Shown in pieces: positions 18,422 through 26,544 of a stretch of 64,000 bases of DNA. The notes below the pieces were generated by a model. The model saw only the letters and a program-made list of their open reading frames with translations, made no database searches and had not been told where the DNA came from. The position numbers and the translations under genes were made by a program. Within the stretch, counting starts at the first letter, position 1. Each line of letters starts with the position of its first letter. Origin of the DNA: Flavobacteriales bacterium (lineage in GTDB: Bacteria; Bacteroidota; Bacteroidia; UBA10329); contig JAIOYO010000008.1 in assembly GCA_021741075.1 (NCBI GenBank), positions 1-64,000 on the forward strand, given 5' to 3'.

Positions 18422-19218
18422 TAGCTGTTCTTTTTGGTACAGATGACCTGGTCTTTGTATTTAAGGTTGATGTGAGAGTATTGGTCCCAGCCAGTTTTGT
18501 TAAGCCCTTTACGGTAGAAAAGGAGCAGTTTTTTGAATTTCTGTTCCATTTTGTCGATGTGTCCGAGCAGAATGTGGTGGTCGCCAACGGTCGGGATTAA
18601 GGTCAGTTCACCATTCGGTTCCACACGAATCTGCTGGATTTGTGCTTTCCAGAATTCATCGTTTCTGATGAACGTAGCGAGTTGGAACAGGTCGTCTAGT
18701 TTTGATCGCTGATTCATGCTATCCGTCATTTCCGCCACGTTGAAACGTAACATTTTAAACTGCTTGTCCATGATGAATCCGCTTGCAACTGGCACACGTG
18801 CTGTGTAGTTGTCGCTGGTCGGCATCACGTTTCCGTCTTTATCCAAATAATAGCTTTCGCCATACACGTTAAAAACGCGCAAAATTGGTTCGCGCTGATA
18901 TACCTTCACTGCAAACACGCCATTGTGCTTGGTGTAAACCTCAGATCGTTTCACGGATGGATCGGCAGTAATCTGACGTTCGTAAACCGCAATTGGAATC
19001 GAAGTAATCGGCTTTCCAACCAAGCTATCTCCCTTGCTGAAAATGATGTCGAGCACATCATCGTTTGTCACGAAGAAGTTACCTGCGTTGTTGTCCACCT
19101 CAATCTTGATGCTCTTGCATGGAATCTTATCCGATTCGCGTGCGCTGAACGCCAACGAAACGAACAATCCAGCTATGGCTAGAACCCAAACTGTTATATT
19201 TAGAATCTTACGAATCAT
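18421..19218 (-). CDS. ftsQ: Cell division protein FtsQ/DivIB
   Basis: The 265-residue protein has one N-terminal membrane helix (about residues 7-24), then a POTRA-like domain (about 35-110) and a beta domain. Sequence conservation in this family is low, so the call leans on topology and on its place between murC and ftsA. FtsQ links the cytoplasmic ring to FtsL and FtsI/FtsW in the periplasm. It overlaps murC by 4 bp and ftsA by 1 bp. Confidence 0.85.
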   Translation of the reverse strand: MIRKILNITVWVLAIAGLFVSLAFSARESDKIPCKSIKIEVDNNAGNFFVTNDDVLDIIFSKGDSLVGKPITSIPIAVYERQITADPSVKRSEVYTKHNGVFAVKVYQREPILRVFNVYGESYYLDKDGNVMPTSDNYTARVPVASGFIMDKQFKMLRFNVAEMTDSMNQRSKLDDLFQLATFIRNDEFWKAQIQQIRVEPNGELTLIPTVGDHHILLGHIDKMEQKFKKLLLFYRKGLNKTGWDQYSHINLKYKDQVICTKKNS

Positions 19219-20582
19219 GACAGCAGTTTCGATTTAATAGGTGAAACCAATTGGTCAATGTCGCCAGCTCCTAAGGTCAAAAGCACATCTGTGTTTTCCT
19301 TAGTAATCGAATCCAAAACAGCGGTTTTGCTCTGCAGATTCTTGTTCTTAGCTGTAATCTTCTCAAGCAGGACGGAAGAGGTAATTCCAGCAATGGGTTC
19401 TTCCCGTGCTGGATAAATTTCAAGCAAGGTCACTTCGTCCAACGCACTCAACGAATGCGCGAATTCCTCCATGTGATCTTTCGTTCTGCTGAAAAGATGC
19501 GGCTGAAAAACAGCTTTCACTTTTCTTCCTGGAAAAAGTTCGCGAACGGAATTCACGCAAGCGGAAATCTCTGTTGGGTGATGTGCGTAATCATCAATAT
19601 AAACGAGTTTATCCGTGTTGATGTGCACTTCAAATCTGCGTTTCACTCCTTTGTAAGTTGCAAAGCCAATTCTGATTTCGTCTTCCGATAAACCAAGTTG
19701 GCTAACTGCTGCGAAAGCTGCTACTGCATTCTCCACGTTATGCAATCCTGGCATTCCGAATTTCAAGTCCTTTATCATTCCCGAAGGAGAATGAAGATTG
19801 AATTTGTATTGACCCGATTCGATGGAAAGACTGGAGGTGTAGTAATCCGAATTTTCGCTCAGTGAATAGGTGAAATGCTTCTTTTTCGTGTCGCTGAAAG
19901 GAAGTCCGAGACGATAGATTAGTGTTCCATCAGCCGTTATCTTTTCCGTGAATTCATGGAATGATTTCAGCATTTCATCGGCAGATCCGTAGATGTCCAA
20001 ATGGTCAGCATCAACCGAGGTGACAATGGCAATATCTGGCGAAAGCGTCAGGAACGAACGGTCGAATTCATCCGCCTCAACCACCATCAAATTACTGCTT
20101 GCAGATGTGAGCAGGTTCGTGTTGTAGTTCGAGCTTATTCCGCCCAAGAAAGCATTGCAATCCTTTGAAGATGATTTCAACAGATGTGCAATGATGGAAC
20201 TGGTAGTTGTTTTGCCATGTGTTCCAGCCACCGCAACTGTATTGTACGTTTTTGAGAGCTCGCCCAAAACCTGGGAGCGTTTCAGAACTTCAAAACCGTT
20301 GTTGCGGAAATAATTCAATTCTGAATGATTGGCAGGAACCGCTGGCGTGTAAATGACCAATGTAGTTTCAGCATTCTTGAATTCAGCAGGAACGGCATTC
20401 ACATTATCCTCAAAACGAACCGAAATACCAGCTGCTTCAAGCTCCTTGGTCAAGTCGGTTGGAGTTTTATCGTAGCCACCAACCATCTTGCCCTGTGCAG
20501 CAAAATAACGCGCAAGGCCGCTCATCCCAATACCACCGATACCGATCAAATAGACAGCTTGTATGTTGGTCAATCCTTTCAT
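19215..20582 (-). CDS. murC: UDP-N-acetylmuramate--L-alanine ligase
   Basis: The 455-residue Mur ligase has the N-terminal GIGGIGMSGLARY loop, the ATP P-loop GTHGKTTTSS near residue 120, EADEFDRSF and the C-terminal DDYAHHPTEI motif, which together identify MurC. It adds L-alanine to UDP-MurNAc in the cytoplasm. It overlaps murG upstream and ftsQ downstream by 4 bp each. Confidence 0.97.
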   Translation of the reverse strand: MKGLTNIQAVYLIGIGGIGMSGLARYFAAQGKMVGGYDKTPTDLTKELEAAGISVRFEDNVNAVPAEFKNAETTLVIYTPAVPANHSELNYFRNNGFEVLKRSQVLGELSKTYNTVAVAGTHGKTTTSSIIAHLLKSSSKDCNAFLGGISSNYNTNLLTSASSNLMVVEADEFDRSFLTLSPDIAIVTSVDADHLDIYGSADEMLKSFHEFTEKITADGTLIYRLGLPFSDTKKKHFTYSLSENSDYYTSSLSIESGQYKFNLHSPSGMIKDLKFGMPGLHNVENAVAAFAAVSQLGLSEDEIRIGFATYKGVKRRFEVHINTDKLVYIDDYAHHPTEISACVNSVRELFPGRKVKAVFQPHLFSRTKDHMEEFAHSLSALDEVTLLEIYPAREEPIAGITSSVLLEKITAKNKNLQSKTAVLDSITKENTDVLLTLGAGDIDQLVSPIKSKLLS

Positions 20583-21745
20583 GCCGCTTTCGCCAGTTTT
20601 AGGATTTCCTTCGCGATGTCTTCGTCCGCATTTGGTAGCGCCAACTTTTGGATATTCAATCGGAATTTGGCCTGTGTTGCTTCGTCAGAAAGCAGTTTCA
20701 GCGTTTCTTCGCAGGCTCTTGCGCCAGCTTCGTTGTCGGGTACGAGAATGGCTGCATCCACATCTACCAACGCTTGTGCATTTTTGGTCTGATGGTCTTC
20801 TGCTGCAAATGGGAACGGCACCAGAACCGAAGGCTTGCTCACGATACAGAGTTCCGAAATGGAGCTCGCGCCAGCTCGCGAAAGCACGACATCCGCAACC
20901 GCGTAAGCTTGATCCATTGTATAGATGAAATCGGAAACGAAGAAGTTCGTTGCATTGGCATCGGCAACGGCTTTCTTGGCTTCCTCAATGAAGAGTTTGC
21001 CCGTTTGCCAAACCACTTGCACGTCTGCCTGTTTGAAATCTTCGATATGGGATTTCACAGCCAGATTGATGGAGCGAGCGCCCAGACTTCCACCGATCAC
21101 TAAAAGCGTTTTCTTACCTGGGTCAAGGTTGAATGTCTTTTGGCCCAACTCGCGTTTTCCTTCCAAATTCAAAATATCCTGACGAACGGGATTTCCGGTT
21201 TGGATAATGTTTTTTGCTGGGAAGAATTTATCCATTCCATCATACGCCACACAGACTTTCTTGGCTCTTGCTCCCAGTAGTTTATTTGTAATTCCCGCAT
21301 AAGAGTTCTGCTCTTGAATGACGGTGGGGATGGCTTTGATACTTGCTGCGTACATTACTGGTCCAGAAGCAAAACCGCCCACGCCTACTACCACGTTCGG
21401 TTGGTACTCCTTGATAATCTTTAGCGACTTCAGTAGGCTTCCGACCAGTTTGAATGGGAATGCCAGGTTCTTAAGCATATTGCTGCGATTCAGTCCCGCA
21501 ATATTGAGCCCGATGATTTGGTAACCAGCCGCAGGAACCTTCTCCATCTCCATCTTGCCCAATGCACCTACGAAAAGAATTTCTACATCCGATTGAAGTT
21601 TCTTCAGGGCATTCGCAATCGCAATGGCAGGGAAGATGTGTCCGCCCGTGCCGCCTCCAGAGATAATTACACGAACACCCTGAGCAGCCCTCCTGCCCCC
21701 CGAAGAGGGGTGAGGCGCAAATTGTATGTTTTTGCGATTATCCAT
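20579..21745 (-). CDS. murG: UDP-GlcNAc--lipid I GlcNAc transferase MurG, with a repeat-derived N-terminus
   Basis: The GT28 fold is clear: GGGTGGHIFPA near residue 32, GVGGFASGPVMYAA, QEQNSYAGITNKLL and the C-terminal SRAGASSISELC motif with FPFAAEDHQ. MurG turns lipid I into lipid II on the inner face of the membrane. I place the start at the ATG at 21745, which overlaps the ftsW stop by 8 bp and gives 388 residues. A longer frame to 21829 would run further into ftsW. The first 25 residues or so (including APHPSSGGRRAAQG) are the translation of a GC-rich intergenic-type repeat, so the native start was probably just before VRVIISGGG. Confidence 0.93.
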   Translation of the reverse strand: MDNRKNIQFAPHPSSGGRRAAQGVRVIISGGGTGGHIFPAIAIANALKKLQSDVEILFVGALGKMEMEKVPAAGYQIIGLNIAGLNRSNMLKNLAFPFKLVGSLLKSLKIIKEYQPNVVVGVGGFASGPVMYAASIKAIPTVIQEQNSYAGITNKLLGARAKKVCVAYDGMDKFFPAKNIIQTGNPVRQDILNLEGKRELGQKTFNLDPGKKTLLVIGGSLGARSINLAVKSHIEDFKQADVQVVWQTGKLFIEEAKKAVADANATNFFVSDFIYTMDQAYAVADVVLSRAGASSISELCIVSKPSVLVPFPFAAEDHQTKNAQALVDVDAAILVPDNEAGARACEETLKLLSDEATQAKFRLNIQKLALPNADEDIAKEILKLAKAA

Positions 21746-21818
21746 TTGCGACTTGTAAATCCGACATGTCTGTTTCGGCCGCTTCCGAGGCACTTCCCCC
21801 TTTGGGGGATGAGGGGGC
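21687..21818. repeat. GC-rich repeat with inverted ends, embedded in the ftsW-murG junction
   Basis: The left end (21687-21714) has GCCCTCCTGCCCCCCGAAG followed by AGGGGTGAGG. The right end (21793-21818) is an inverted relative with TTCCCCCTTTGGGGGATGA and then GGGGGC. Paired ends of this kind are typical of short non-coding repeats found between genes in Bacteroidota. Here both the ftsW stop and the murG start lie inside the element, so it is translated into the tail of one protein and the head of the other. Confidence 0.6.
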
Positions 21819-22970
21819 TTTTTCTTCATTCAACGAGCGACTCACGCTCAAAATCATTCCGATGGCAATGGATGTGAACCAAATGGAGGTTCCGCCCATG
21901 CTCAAAAGAGGTAGTGGTTGACCAGTTACAGGAAACAAATTCACAGCAACAGCCATATTTATAAAAGCTTGAAAGATGAGGCTGAACGTGCAGCCAAATG
22001 CGAGCAACGTTCCGAATGTGCTGGTTCCTTTATGCACGATTCTAAGTCCACGGAATAACAGAATTAGGTATAGAAAGAGAATTCCCATGCCGCCAACAAA
22101 TCCCCATTCTTCGATGATAATCGCATAGATGAAATCCGCGTAGGCGCTCGGCAACCTGTTTCGCTGAACGCTGTTCCCGGGACCAACACCAGTTATTCCA
22201 CCTGTTGCAATGGCAATCTTGGCCTGCTCGGTTTGGTAGTTGGCATCGGCCGACTCTGGCGTTTCTTCATTGCTGATATAGGTTTCAACACGCTGCTTCC
22301 ATGTTCCAAAGCGAGGAAGAACTTTCTCAATCGGTAAAGCGAAAGAGAGAAGGAAAACAAATGCACCAGCAAGGCCAATAGCACCAATTAAGCCAGCGAG
22401 GTATTTGAATTTGACACGGCCAATGAATAAGACTACTAGCGATGTAGCGAAAAGCACCGCGGCTGTTGAGAAGTTCGCAGGTAGAATTAAGGCGCAGACA
22501 ATGAGGACTGGCCAAATGATTTTCAGGAAACCTTCCTTGAAATCGTCCATGGAATCTTGCCTCTTGGCAAGTTGTCGAGCCAAGAAGGCAATGAGTGCTA
22601 ACTTGGCCAAATCGGACGTTTGAAATGATATATTGATAACGGGCAGCGTCAGCCATCTCGATGCGGAGTTAACCGATGTTCCCGCGATTAGCGTTACAGC
22701 CAAAAGTGGAATAGAAACCCAAATAAAAATCTGAGCAACGCGAGAAAAATACGTGTACGGAACCTTGTGGATTCCGTAAATCATTGCCCAACCCAGAACG
22801 ATAATCATGAAGTGTTTGAACAAATAGTATTCAGTATTCCCGTGATGCTTGTAGTGCGCCAAATTGTTGGTCGCGCTATAGACCGCCAGTATGGAAACAA
22901 GCGACAACAGAAACACAACGGCCCAAATGACCATGTCTCCCTGTAGATATTTCCTTACTAACGCGTTCAT
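21738..22970 (-). CDS. ftsW: Lipid II polymerase/flippase-family protein FtsW
   Basis: The 410-residue SEDS-family protein has about ten membrane helices and the family motifs GPGNSVQRNRLPSAYADFIYA and TGQPLPLLSMGGTS. FtsW polymerises septal glycan strands together with FtsI. The last 30 residues or so (from EEKAPSSPKGG) lie beyond the final helix and are encoded by the GC-rich repeat at 21687-21818. The gene is separated from murD by the four-helix-bundle unit, so the usual tight coupling is lost here. Confidence 0.95.
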   Translation of the reverse strand: MNALVRKYLQGDMVIWAVVFLLSLVSILAVYSATNNLAHYKHHGNTEYYLFKHFMIIVLGWAMIYGIHKVPYTYFSRVAQIFIWVSIPLLAVTLIAGTSVNSASRWLTLPVINISFQTSDLAKLALIAFLARQLAKRQDSMDDFKEGFLKIIWPVLIVCALILPANFSTAAVLFATSLVVLFIGRVKFKYLAGLIGAIGLAGAFVFLLSFALPIEKVLPRFGTWKQRVETYISNEETPESADANYQTEQAKIAIATGGITGVGPGNSVQRNRLPSAYADFIYAIIIEEWGFVGGMGILFLYLILLFRGLRIVHKGTSTFGTLLAFGCTFSLIFQAFINMAVAVNLFPVTGQPLPLLSMGGTSIWFTSIAIGMILSVSRSLNEEKAPSSPKGGSASEAAETDMSDLQVANG

Positions 22971-22973
22971 TTC

Positions 22974-23006
22974 AATTAATAATTAAGAATGATGAATTAA
23001 AAATTT
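22974..23006 (-). repeat. Inverted repeat, ftsW side of the four-helix-bundle unit
   Basis: This AT-rich arm begins AATTAATAATTAAGAAT and is an imperfect inverted copy of 23392-23416, with a 7-base GATGAAT insertion. It lies directly behind the ftsW start, so it is in the leader of ftsW. Confidence 0.6.
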
Positions 23007-23015
23007 GGTGGTTCA

Positions 23016-23378
23016 TCAGTCCTTTTGAGTGTAGTTGGTTTTGGTTATTGCCGCTAATATTCGCAGGTTCTCGTCACAATCTTTAAGCATGGAATCAGCC
23101 TCCGATTCGTTCAAATAGTCAGTAGCTTTCATCAATCTCAACCAATACCTAGTTTCTCTCGCCTCTTTGTATGCTAAATTGATTTTTGTCCCAAAGTCCT
23201 TTCTCGTTTGTCCTCCGATAGCTTCTTCCACATTTGCCCCTATGGATGTCCCACTTCTCAAAAATTGTTTTGATAGGACAAACTCCTTCTTGTTTTCAGT
23301 AAGGTGACGGTACAACTTCACCACCCGAACTGCGAAATCGAAGCTCTTATCTTGGATAATGTTGCTGTCCTTACTCAT
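23016..23378 (-). CDS. Four-helix-bundle protein of the S23/IVP family
   Basis: The 120-residue, fully helical protein has the family hallmarks: FAVRVVKLYRHL, LSKQFLRSGTSIGANVEEA near residue 45, KEARETRYWLRLM near residue 72 and a final helix. Related proteins are encoded by intervening sequences within 23S rRNA genes of spirochaetes, and as scattered single genes in Bacteroidota. The biochemical role is not established. It sits between imperfect inverted repeats inside the dcw cluster, where no such gene belongs, so it appears to have been inserted as a unit. Confidence 0.88.
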   Translation of the reverse strand: MSKDSNIIQDKSFDFAVRVVKLYRHLTENKKEFVLSKQFLRSGTSIGANVEEAIGGQTRKDFGTKINLAYKEARETRYWLRLMKATDYLNESEADSMLKDCDENLRILAAITKTNYTQKD

Positions 23379-23391
23379 GGCGGCTATTGTT

Positions 23392-23416
23392 AATTTTTAA
23401 TTCCTAATTATTAATT
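23392..23416 (-). repeat. Inverted repeat, murD side of the four-helix-bundle unit
   Basis: The reverse complement of this arm reads AATTAATAATTAGGAAT and then TAAAAATT, matching 22974-23006 apart from one substitution and the 7-base insertion. It overlaps the stop codon of the MurD C-domain gene at 23404-23406. Confidence 0.6.
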
Positions 23417-23943
23417 AACCTTAAAACTGCTTTCGTGAATTGATTCCCTCGGTCTTCGTAGCTATCAAAAAGGTCATGCGAAGAGCATGCAGGAGAAAGA
23501 ATAACCTTGTCACCTGGTTTAGCAAGAGCTACAGCAGCTTTCACTGCATCGTCAGCTGTGCTGGCCCCAACAATCACTTCTGCATCTGTTAAAAAAGTTT
23601 TGAAAACATTGCCATTTTCTCTTCCAAGACAGACCACAGCGCGAACCTTATCAGACACCAATTCCTTCAGCATACTGTAATCCTGACCTGCTTGCAGACC
23701 ACCCACAATCCAAACGGCAGTTCCTTGCAAACGCTCCAACGAATACCACGTCAAATCCACGTTCGTAGCCTTAGAATCGTTAATAAATTCGATGTCATTC
23801 CAAACGCCAATCACTTCCTGGCGGTGACGGGTGCTTTGCACATCCGAAACACTTTCTTCAAGGATCTGCTTCCTCAATTCAAGCAGACTGTTGAACATTT
23901 CCTGTTCCGTTTGCACTTCTTTATTCCAGTTCTTATTCTTCAT
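23404..23943 (-). CDS. Stand-alone MurD C-terminal-domain paralogue
   Basis: Started at the ATG at 23943 (19 bp after the murD stop, with AGGA ahead of it) this is 179 residues. From LLELRK near residue 18 to the end it aligns without gaps to the last third of the adjacent MurD: I count about 83 identities in 157 positions. The D-glutamate-side motifs HRxE, NDSKATN and SPACxSxDLFxxYEDRGxQF are kept, but the UDP-MurNAc-binding domain and the ATP P-loop are absent, so it cannot be a ligase alone. The residue after SPACSS, a hydrophobic position in the D-Glu pocket of known MurD (F in the neighbour), is His here. A longer frame to 24018 would overlap murD. It is intact and not frameshifted, so it may be a maintained regulator or partner of MurD. 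Confidence 0.8.
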   Translation of the reverse strand: MKNKNWNKEVQTEQEMFNSLLELRKQILEESVSDVQSTRHRQEVIGVWNDIEFINDSKATNVDLTWYSLERLQGTAVWIVGGLQAGQDYSMLKELVSDKVRAVVCLGRENGNVFKTFLTDAEVIVGASTADDAVKAAVALAKPGDKVILSPACSSHDLFDSYEDRGNQFTKAVLRLINN

Positions 23944-23962
23944 AGGTTGATGATTCCTAGGT

Positions 23963-25294
23963 TTATAATGAGCGAACAGCAGCTTTAAATTGACGTCCTC
24001 GGTCTTCGTAATTTTCAAACAAATCGAAACTGGCGCAAGCCGGAGATAACAGAACGGTATCTCCTTTTTTGCCCAAATAGTAGCTCGCTTTTACCGCCTC
24101 AACTGCGCTTTGCGTATCTACAATCGTCTCCACAATTCCTTCAAATGCTGCGTGGATTTTCGCATTGTCGGTTCCCATACAGATGATTGCCTTCACCTTG
24201 TCTTTCACCAACTCAGCAACCATCGAGTAGTCGTTGCCTTTGTCAACCCCACCCACAATCCAAATCACAGGTGTGTTCTGGCATTCCAGCGCATACCATG
24301 TGGAGTTGATATTCGTAGCCTTGCTATCGTTAATGAATTCTATGCCTTGAACTTTTCCGACAGGTTCTAGTCGATGCTCAACAGCGCTGAAATCGCTTAG
24401 ACTTTCTCGGACTACGTCTTTGCGCAGCTCCAAGAGGCGACCCACAATTCCAGCAGCCATAGAGTTGTAGGAGTTGTGTTTGCCTTGTAATGCAAGATCG
24501 TGGATTGACATGGTTAGGTTTGAATTATTGAGGTTTATGTTGAGATTGTTCTGATCTGTGTAAGCACCTTCGGCAACCGTGCCGTTGAGCGTAAATGGAA
24601 GTCGTTTTGCCTTTATAGAATCGTTCAGTGCTTTAGCGATGTTTTCGTCATCAGCGCAGTAGATAAAAGCGTCTTCTGAGGTTTGATTTTGTGTAATTCG
24701 GAATTTGGAATTGATATAGTTTTCCATGTTTCCATAGCGATCCAAATGGTCTGGAGTAATGTTCATCAGCACCGCCACATTCACACGACTTTCAAACATT
24801 CCGTCTAATTGATAACTGCTGAGTTCGAGCACCAGATAATCAAACTCCGAATCGGCCACTTGCCACGCCAAACTTTTGCCAACGTTGCCTGCCAATCCCA
24901 CATCCAAACCAGCTTTGGTAAGCATATGATGGGTTAGGAGGGTAGTCGTAGTTTTTCCGTTAGTTCCTGTAATGCCGATGATTTTCGCATTGGTGTATCG
25001 CAAGCCAAATTCAATCTCAGAAATAACTTTCACGCCTTTCTTTAAAAGTGCTTGAATGAGAGGGGTTGAGTCAGGAATTCCTGGGCTTTTGATTACTAAA
25101 TCAGCATTCAGAATTTTCTCTTCGGAATGCTTTCCTTCTTCAAATTCGATTTTCCAACTGCGCAATTTTTTAGCATAGGTATCTTTCAGCTTTCCCTTAT
25201 CCGAAAGGAAAACATCGTAGCCTTTTACCTTGCCGAGATAGGCTGCCCCAGCACCACTTTCTCCACCACCCAATATGACCAGTCTTTCTGCCAT
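23963..25294 (-). CDS. murD: UDP-N-acetylmuramoyl-L-alanine--D-glutamate ligase
   Basis: The 443-residue protein has the N-terminal GGGESGAGAAYL loop, the ATP site [12 protein letters not shown] near residue 108, the central NITPDHLDRYG motif and the C-terminal NDSKATN and SPACASFDLF motifs of MurD. It adds D-glutamate to UDP-MurNAc-L-Ala. The start overlaps the mraY stop by one base. A diverged copy of its own C-terminal domain follows 19 bp downstream. Confidence 0.96.
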   Translation of the reverse strand: MAERLVILGGGESGAGAAYLGKVKGYDVFLSDKGKLKDTYAKKLRSWKIEFEEGKHSEEKILNADLVIKSPGIPDSTPLIQALLKKGVKVISEIEFGLRYTNAKIIGITGTNGKTTTTLLTHHMLTKAGLDVGLAGNVGKSLAWQVADSEFDYLVLELSSYQLDGMFESRVNVAVLMNITPDHLDRYGNMENYINSKFRITQNQTSEDAFIYCADDENIAKALNDSIKAKRLPFTLNGTVAEGAYTDQNNLNINLNNSNLTMSIHDLALQGKHNSYNSMAAGIVGRLLELRKDVVRESLSDFSAVEHRLEPVGKVQGIEFINDSKATNINSTWYALECQNTPVIWIVGGVDKGNDYSMVAELVKDKVKAIICMGTDNAKIHAAFEGIVETIVDTQSAVEAVKASYYLGKKGDTVLLSPACASFDLFENYEDRGRQFKAAVRSL

Positions 25295-26544
25295 TATCTA
25301 AGTTTGAGGGTTACCACTGTGAGTACTGCAAGCATGATTCCCACAATCCAAAAGCGCCCAACGATTTTGGCCTCGTGCCAACCCTTTTTCTGGAAATGGT
25401 GATGAAGAGGTGACATCAGGAAGATTCTTCTTCCTTCACCGAATTTCTTTTTCGTGTATTTGAAATAGCTTACCTGCATTACCACAGAGAGGTTTTCCAC
25501 TAGGAAAACGCCACACAGAATTGGAATCAAGAGTTCTTTTCTGATCGCCAGTGCGAAAACAGCAATTATTCCACCCAAAGCAAGGCTTCCTGTATCTCCC
25601 ATGAAAACCTGAGCTGGATATTGATTGTACCAAAGAAATCCGATGCAAGCGCCAATAAATGCCGAGATGAAAACCACCAGTTCGCCCGATCCAGGGATGT
25701 ACATGATATTCAGGTAATCGGCAAAAATGATGTTACCCGAAACGTAGGCGAATGCCGCTAACGTAACGCCAATGATTGCCGAAGTTCCTGTTGCTAATCC
25801 GTCCAGCCCGTCTGTGAGGTTTGCTCCGTTTGAAACTGCTGTCACAATGAAAATCACAATCGGAATAAAAACCAGCCAGCCCCAATCTTTCGCTTTATCT
25901 CCTAGGAAAAATAGTAGAGAGCTATAGTCGAATTCGTTGTCTTTTACGAAAGGAATGGTTGTAACGAGCGAATGTTCTGCTTCACCATAAACAGGAAGCG
26001 TTTCACCTTTTACCAGCTTGCCATCAATGGTTGTTTCAATGCTTTCACCGCCACTTACAAGTCTGTCTTTAACGGCTACGCTATCATTAAAATAAAGCGT
26101 GCAGGCCACAATAAGGCTGATTCCTACTTGCCCCATAATCTTGAACCTTCCAGCAAGACCTTCTTTGTCTTTCTTGAAAACCTTGATGTAATCATCAATA
26201 AAGCCGATGGTTCCCAACCAAACGGTGGAGACAATCATCAGGATTACATAAACGTTATTCAGCTGCGCGAAAAGAATGGTCGGAATGAGGATGGAGGAGA
26301 GGATGATGATTCCGCCCATAGTTGGCGTTCCCTTCTTCTGAGTTTGCTCTGCAAGGCCTAAATCACGAACGATTTCACCCACTTGCTTTAACTGCAAAAA
26401 CTCAATTACTTTCTTGCCAATAACCATTGAGCAAATGAGGGAAGTGATAACGCTTGCAGCTGCACGAAATGAGATGTACTGGAACAATCCTGCCCCAGGC
26501 AAATCATAATGTGTTTGAAGAAATTCGAACAGATGGTAAAGCAT
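25294..26544 (-). CDS. mraY: Phospho-MurNAc-pentapeptide transferase MraY
   Basis: The 416-residue polytopic protein has the MraY motifs KKGTPTMGG near residue 72, [20 protein letters not shown] near residue 225 and the C-terminal [12 protein letters not shown]. It moves phospho-MurNAc-pentapeptide onto undecaprenyl phosphate, forming lipid I. It is about 50 residues longer than the E. coli protein because of a hydrophilic loop of about 60 residues after the fifth helix (from [10 protein letters not shown] to LVTTIPF), which is common in Bacteroidota. It overlaps murE and murD by one base each. Confidence 0.96.
   Translation of the reverse strand: MLYHLFEFLQTHYDLPGAGLFQYISFRAAASVITSLICSMVIGKKVIEFLQLKQVGEIVRDLGLAEQTQKKGTPTMGGIIILSSILIPTILFAQLNNVYVILMIVSTVWLGTIGFIDDYIKVFKKDKEGLAGRFKIMGQVGISLIVACTLYFNDSVAVKDRLVSGGESIETTIDGKLVKGETLPVYGEAEHSLVTTIPFVKDNEFDYSSLLFFLGDKAKDWGWLVFIPIVIFIVTAVSNGANLTDGLDGLATGTSAIIGVTLAAFAYVSGNIIFADYLNIMYIPGSGELVVFISAFIGACIGFLWYNQYPAQVFMGDTGSLALGGIIAVFALAIRKELLIPILCGVFLVENLSVVMQVSYFKYTKKKFGEGRRIFLMSPLHHHFQKKGWHEAKIVGRFWIVGIMLAVLTVVTLKLR

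Noticed and set aside
21746..21829. Longer MurG beginning at 21829
   Set aside because: The extra residues are repeat sequence read in another frame of ftsW. The ATG at 21745 gives a compact overlap with the ftsW stop.
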